This document shows, piece after piece, positions 6,466 through 10,000 of a stretch of DNA of 10,000 nucleotides; the stretch's first letter is position 1; the number at the start of each line of letters is the position of its first letter. Source of the stretch: Chloroflexota bacterium (GTDB lineage: Bacteria > Chloroflexota > Anaerolineae > Anaerolineales > Villigracilaceae); NCBI GenBank assembly GCA_020217065.1, contig JAIWOB010000038.1, positions 1 to 10,000 on the forward strand. Reading direction: 5' to 3'. The translations under genes and the position numbers were made by a program. The notes beneath the pieces were generated by a model. It was not told the DNA's origin. It searched no databases and saw only the letters and a program-made list of their open reading frames with translations.

Positions 6466-6503
6466 AAAAACGCTCAATCGGAGGACAATCCCCCGATTGA
6501 GCG
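6466..6503 (-). terminator. Strong intrinsic terminator between hoxH and its protease gene
   Basis: Arms 6471-6485 and 6489-6503 form a 15-bp stem (11 bp perfect at the base, one G-U wobble above it) with a 3-nt loop, followed on the minus strand by five T (6466-6470). It begins 19 bp after the hoxH stop. This is a strong terminator by structure, and it splits what would otherwise be one operon. Confidence 0.85.
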
Positions 6504-6522
6504 CGTAAATCCCTCTTTCAGG

Positions 6523-7950
6523 TCAATCCCTTTTTAGGGTCTGGCGCAGCGAACCGTCGGGGTTGACCACATCCACTTGGATGGGCATCTGTCCAACCGC
6601 GTGAGTCGAGCAGGACAGGCAGGGGTCGTAGGCGCGGATGGCGGCTTCGACGCGGTTCAACATGCCTTCGTGAACTTCGGGACCTTTGACGTAGGTCTTC
6701 GCAACGCTGTCCACGGCGTTGCTCATCGCCCAGTTGTTGTGACCGGTGGAAACAATCAGGTTGACCCTGGTCAACATGCCGTTCTCGTCGGCGGTGTAGT
6801 CGTGAATCAACGTGCCGCGCGGGGCTTCAATCACGCCCACGCCGCGTCCCTTGAAGTCCTTGCGGGTGTTGAGGATGTCGGTGCTGAGGATGTCGGGGTC
6901 GTCGCACAGGACCTTGATGCGTTCCGCCGCAAACAGGGTTTCTATCAGGCGGGCATAGTGGTAGTACAGGGTGTTTTCCACCGGCTTGCCGTTGTTCAGG
7001 CTCTTGAACGCCTTGAGTTCCTCGTTTGCCAGCGGGGTATCTATCTTGTCGGCGATGTTCAAGCGTCCCAGCGGACCGACGCGGTAGACGCCGCCCGGGT
7101 ATCCCATCTTCTTATAGAAGGGGAACTTGAGGTAGGACCAGGGCTCGACGTGTTCCTGGATATAGTCGAGGTAATTGGCAATCGGGAAGCGTTCCAGTTC
7201 CTTGCCTTCGCGGCTAATCAAGCGGACGTTGCCGTCGTAGAGTTCCAGGCCGTTTTCAGGGGTAATCAATCCGAAGTAACCGGTGGGGAACACGGCAAAC
7301 TTGTTGATGTCTTCCATGTTCTTCGCCGCCCAGTCCTTCATGATGGTCAAACCGACCTGAATGGTGGCGATGGCTTCATCCACACCTTTGAGGATGTTGT
7401 CGCGTTCTTCGCGGGTAAGGGCTTTGTTCACGCCGCCGGGCACCGCAAAGACGGGGTGGATTTTGCGTCCGCCGAGGGTGCGGATGACTTCCTGCCCGAA
7501 TTTGCGGAGCATTACGGCTTTGACGGTCAAATCGGGGTTGGCGGCGACCAAGCCGACCACGTTGCGGGTCTCCGGCGAGGAGTCGAATCCAAGCAACAGG
7601 TCTGGTCCCGCCAGTTCAAAGAAGTGCATCCCGTGGCTTTGCACCATCTGTCCCATGTGCATCAATTCGCGCAGCAGGCTGGCGGGGCGGGGCGGGGTCT
7701 GCCCGGTCAGGGCGTCGCCCGCCTTTGCCGAAGCCAGGTGATGACTCACCGGACAAATGCCGCAGATGCGCGGGGTGATTTGGGGCATTTCAAAATAAAG
7801 GCGCCCTTCGCAGAATTTTTCAAAACCGCGGAATTCGTTGACATGCATGTAGGCATGGTCAACGGTGTTGTCATCCTTCATGTGGATGGTCACCTTGGCG
7901 TGACCTTCGATACGGGTAACGGGTTCGATTGTAATTTTCTGTGGGCTCAT
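6523..7950 (-). CDS. hoxH: [NiFe]-hydrogenase large (catalytic) subunit, group 3 / HoxH type
   Basis: This 475-residue subunit holds the Ni-Fe(CN)2CO site that splits or forms H2 in the cytoplasm. The N-terminal motif RICGICPVSHH gives Cys63 and Cys66; the C-terminal motif DPCLSCSTH gives Cys444 and Cys447, with His450. The four cysteines bind nickel and iron. The tail A451-D475 (25 residues) after His450 is the segment expected to be removed by the maturation protease encoded next. The early EPVTRIEGH motif is also typical. The DPCLSCSTHAVGQMP ending and the lack of a Tat partner or membrane anchor point to group 3 (bidirectional NAD(P)-linked) enzymes, most like HoxH (3d); a full phylogeny could place it in 3b or another subgroup. 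It starts at ATG 7950 with an AGAGGT SD, 8 bp after hoxY, and is followed by a terminator. Confidence 0.95.
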   Translation of the reverse strand: MSPQKITIEPVTRIEGHAKVTIHMKDDNTVDHAYMHVNEFRGFEKFCEGRLYFEMPQITPRICGICPVSHHLASAKAGDALTGQTPPRPASLLRELMHMGQMVQSHGMHFFELAGPDLLLGFDSSPETRNVVGLVAANPDLTVKAVMLRKFGQEVIRTLGGRKIHPVFAVPGGVNKALTREERDNILKGVDEAIATIQVGLTIMKDWAAKNMEDINKFAVFPTGYFGLITPENGLELYDGNVRLISREGKELERFPIANYLDYIQEHVEPWSYLKFPFYKKMGYPGGVYRVGPLGRLNIADKIDTPLANEELKAFKSLNNGKPVENTLYYHYARLIETLFAAERIKVLCDDPDILSTDILNTRKDFKGRGVGVIEAPRGTLIHDYTADENGMLTRVNLIVSTGHNNWAMSNAVDSVAKTYVKGPEVHEGMLNRVEAAIRAYDPCLSCSTHAVGQMPIQVDVVNPDGSLRQTLKRD

Positions 7951-7958
7951 GTTGACCT

Positions 7959-8501
7959 CTAATGCCAGTGCAATAACTCGTCTTTCAATTCGGGTTTGCG
8001 TCCCTGCGCCAGTTCGGCGAGGACGTGGAAGATGACATCCGCATCGGGCGGGCAGCCGGGGACATTGTAGTCCACCGGGACAACTTCATGGACGGCGCGA
8101 GTCTTGGTCATGGTGGCCAATTCGGGGTCATTGGGTATCTTGCTGCCCGGTTCGTTGCTGTCGGCGTCTTCATAGGCTTGTTTGAGCGCCGCTTCCACGC
8201 CGCAGAAATTCCGCATGGCGGGCACGCCGCCAAATACGGCGCAATCTCCCAAGGCTACCAGAATTTTGGCGCGCTTGCGCATCTTGTGAGCGACTTCTTC
8301 ATTGGCGGTGTTGTTGACGCCGCCTTCCAACACGCCCACATCCACGCCGCTTTCGTCGGGTTCTTTCAAGTCAGTAATGGGGGTGGCGCGCAGGTCCACC
8401 AATTCAAGAACTTTCAAAATTCGCTCGTCCATATCAAGCAGGGACATGTGACAGCCGGCGCAGCCGCACATCCAATCAGAAGCAACTTTAGGTTTGTTCA
8501 T
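7959..8501 (-). CDS. hoxY: [NiFe]-hydrogenase small subunit, HoxY type
   Basis: This 180-residue subunit carries the proximal iron-sulfur cluster that passes electrons from the nickel site to the iron-sulfur/diaphorase part. Expected [4Fe-4S] ligands are Cys14 and Cys17 (CGCAGCHMSLLDMDE), Cys87 (ALGDCAVFGG) and Cys150 (VPGCPPDAD). An extra Cys12 sits in the first motif. Its short length, with no second or third cluster domain, no Tat signal and no C-terminal anchor, matches HoxY rather than membrane-bound uptake hydrogenases. It begins at ATG 8501 with an AGAGAGGT SD about five nt upstream, 15 bp after the NuoG-like subunit, and is followed 8 bp later by hoxH. The spacing implies one mRNA and balanced expression of the two hydrogenase subunits. 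Confidence 0.94.
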   Translation of the reverse strand: MNKPKVASDWMCGCAGCHMSLLDMDERILKVLELVDLRATPITDLKEPDESGVDVGVLEGGVNNTANEEVAHKMRKRAKILVALGDCAVFGGVPAMRNFCGVEAALKQAYEDADSNEPGSKIPNDPELATMTKTRAVHEVVPVDYNVPGCPPDADVIFHVLAELAQGRKPELKDELLHWH

Positions 8502-8516
8502 TGGATACCTCTCTTA

Positions 8517-10000
8517 TCAATTCAACGAAACGCTGGATTTGCGTTCCAAGACGGCTTTTTGCCAGTCGGCTTTCACTTTCAAGCCGGCGCGCTTGGCGAC
8601 TTCGCTCAAGACCGTCACATGGTCTCGCACGTTTTCGGGCGGGTTGACCGCCTTGACGGCTTTTTGCGCTCGCCCGTCAAGATTGATGTAATGTCCTTCC
8701 TGCTCAGTCCAGACGGTAACGGGCAGGACGATATCCGCCTTCTCGGTCAAGTCGGATTGATAACACGCCTGCACCACCAGATAGGGCGCTTTCGACACCC
8801 GCTCGACCAGGGATTTGGAGGCGTAGTCGTCGCCCAACGCCACATAAACCGCCTGTTCTCCGTTAAGACTGAACGCCGTATCGAGACCCAATAGGCTGGC
8901 AGCCAGGCTATTCGCCTCTCCCTTGACGGAGAGCAGCCCAAAACGTTCGCCGTCCACAGCGCCTACGAGGACAGCCAGACGGTGAAGTTCCTCTATCAGG
9001 GCTTCGTCGCGCTGGGCGGTGACGCCCTTTCCGTATACGATAACGGGGGAAATGGAGCGCGCCAGCATCTGCGCCGCCTGAGTGAGGTCGTCCAACGAAA
9101 CGCCCGAAGCGCTGAGCGCCTGTTCAATCAGTTTTTCAGGGTCGGAAAGTTTCAAGGGCGAACGTCCCAATCCTTCTTTCACGATAACCGCTTGCAAGCC
9201 CTTAAGGACAGCCAAGTCGGAGCCAGGCTTAATCTTGAGCGCCGTGTTCGCCAGGTAATCCATCTCGTCCACGTCAGAGGCAATGCGGAGCATATGCGCT
9301 CCCTTGGGCAGGTTGCGCTTGAACAGGAAACCCGCCACCATGTGACTGCGGTAGAGGTTCGCCCCAATGCACAATACTGTATCTGCGTTCTTCAAAACGT
9401 CGAGTTTGCCCTCGAAAGCGCCGTTCTTTTCGGCAAAGCGCATCACCGCCGCAGTCGGCGCGCCTTCTTCGAGGCTGGTCACCATGCCGCCCTTGAATTT
9501 CTCGACAAAAAGCGCCTTGAACAGGGCAAGCGCTTCCACCGGCAAACGGGTGGATGCAAGCGCGGCAACGCTGTTCTTCTTGCCGGCAAGCGGTTTAATT
9601 TTTTCGGCGAGGGCTTCGAGCGCCTCGTCCCAGGAAACGGGCTCAAGTTTTCCATTCTTCCGCATCTGTGGGCTCGTAATGCGGACACGGGACTCTTGCA
9701 TGGGGTGGTAGCGTCCATGTTCGCAAAGCAGGCCGTGGTTGACTCCGCCTTCCCAATCGCCTTCGATGCGGACGACGCGGTTGTTGCGAACGAGGAGTTT
9801 GACCGAACAGCCTACCGAACAACCGACGCAGACCGACTTGAACTCCTGCATATTCTCGTCGTGTCCCTGATATGCGCTCGTGCGGTCAATCAACGCGCCT
9901 GTCGGACAGACCTGAACGCAGGTTCCACATTTGATACAGGTGCTTTCGCCCAGCGGCACGTCTGTGTCGGCGACAATCGCGCTGGCTGCGCCGCGTTCTG
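8517..10000 (-). CDS. HoxU/NuoG-like iron-sulfur subunit with degenerate molybdopterin-fold domain (5' end outside window)
   Basis: The visible 493 residues (first complete codon at 9998-9996) are the C-terminal part of a longer protein; the frame is open to the right edge, so the GTG at 9959 is not the start. Visible residues 21-31 (CIKCGTCVQVC, then PTGAL) are a [4Fe-4S] ferredoxin motif as in HoxU and NuoG. Residues 57, 60, 64 and 92 form the C-x2-C-x3-C-x27-C cluster of NuoG and molybdopterin enzymes, followed by a Rossmann-like molybdopterin oxidoreductase fold to about residue 470. At the position of the catalytic Cys/Sec no cysteine is present (the region reads GGMVTSLEEGAPT), and the C-terminal dinucleotide-binding domain is missing, so this part is probably structural or electron-conducting. 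Normal HoxU is only about 240 residues. It lies 15 bp before hoxY and likely links the hydrogenase to NAD(P)- or ferredoxin-reactive subunits further upstream. Confidence 0.88.
   Translation of the reverse strand, partial: ERGAASAIVADTDVPLGESTCIKCGTCVQVCPTGALIDRTSAYQGHDENMQEFKSVCVGCSVGCSVKLLVRNNRVVRIEGDWEGGVNHGLLCEHGRYHPMQESRVRITSPQMRKNGKLEPVSWDEALEALAEKIKPLAGKKNSVAALASTRLPVEALALFKALFVEKFKGGMVTSLEEGAPTAAVMRFAEKNGAFEGKLDVLKNADTVLCIGANLYRSHMVAGFLFKRNLPKGAHMLRIASDVDEMDYLANTALKIKPGSDLAVLKGLQAVIVKEGLGRSPLKLSDPEKLIEQALSASGVSLDDLTQAAQMLARSISPVIVYGKGVTAQRDEALIEELHRLAVLVGAVDGERFGLLSVKGEANSLAASLLGLDTAFSLNGEQAVYVALGDDYASKSLVERVSKAPYLVVQACYQSDLTEKADIVLPVTVWTEQEGHYINLDGRAQKAVKAVNPPENVRDHVTVLSEVAKRAGLKVKADWQKAVLERKSSVSLN

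Noticed and set aside
6433..6477. TTG start at 6477 for the maturation protease
   Set aside because: It has no SD and lies within the hoxH terminator hairpin; TTG 6432 has a strong SD and gives the usual short N-terminus.
6577..7962. Long plus-strand open frame (461 codons)
   Set aside because: It lies fully antisense to hoxH, whose motifs are unmistakable; the translation is Val/Gly/His-rich with no domain, and no SD or promoter was found. It is a codon-bias shadow.
8025..8894. Plus-strand open frame (289 codons) over hoxY and the NuoG-like gene
   Set aside because: Antisense to two well-supported genes and spans their junction; composition is typical of a shadow frame.
9957..9959. GTG at 9957-9959 as start of the NuoG-like subunit
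   Set aside because: The frame stays open to the window edge with coding-like sequence and the first ferredoxin clusters are still missing, so the gene begins outside the window.

Overview
The window reads as a gene-dense stretch of a bacterial chromosome with every convincing gene on the minus strand. Moderate-to-high GC, SD-led genes, and a NuoG-type formate dehydrogenase beside a bidirectional [NiFe] hydrogenase suggest an anaerobic or facultative member of the Chloroflexota, perhaps Anaerolineae. That taxonomic guess comes from protein character only and was not tested by a search.

The right half (about 5944-10000) is a group-3-type [NiFe] hydrogenase operon read leftwards. It starts with an iron-sulfur subunit whose 5' end lies outside the window. 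This subunit joins HoxU-like ferredoxin clusters to a NuoG-like, molybdopterin-fold domain that looks catalytically dead. It is followed by the small subunit (HoxY), the catalytic large subunit (HoxH) and the C-terminal maturation endopeptidase (HoxW/HyaD family). The first three genes are separated by 8-15 bp. A very strong intrinsic terminator lies between the large subunit and its own protease.

The centre (2975-5737) holds a 920-residue formate dehydrogenase catalytic subunit. It carries N-terminal ferredoxin domains and a cysteine, not selenocysteine, at the active site. It lacks the usual His/Cys ligands of the NuoG-type extra [4Fe-4S] cluster. It has its own candidate promoter, a leader of about 150 nt, and a symmetrical terminator. 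No diaphorase or quinone-linked partner is encoded beside it, so a link with the hydrogenase module is plausible but inferred.

The left part holds small regulatory or accessory genes and the cell-wall/DNA genes: a two-CBS-domain protein with a good promoter and a structured leader; a 77-residue SWIM zinc-finger protein whose leader has a consensus promoter, a possible 12-codon leader peptide and a terminator just before its RBS (an attenuator-like layout, or a small RNA); a Tat-exported L,D-transpeptidase; and the N-terminal part of a beta-class DNA methyltransferase (Mod-like) that runs off the left edge.

No tRNA, rRNA, CRISPR array, insertion sequence or prophage gene was seen. Intergenic regions of 120-315 bp carry promoters, terminators and inverted repeats as listed.
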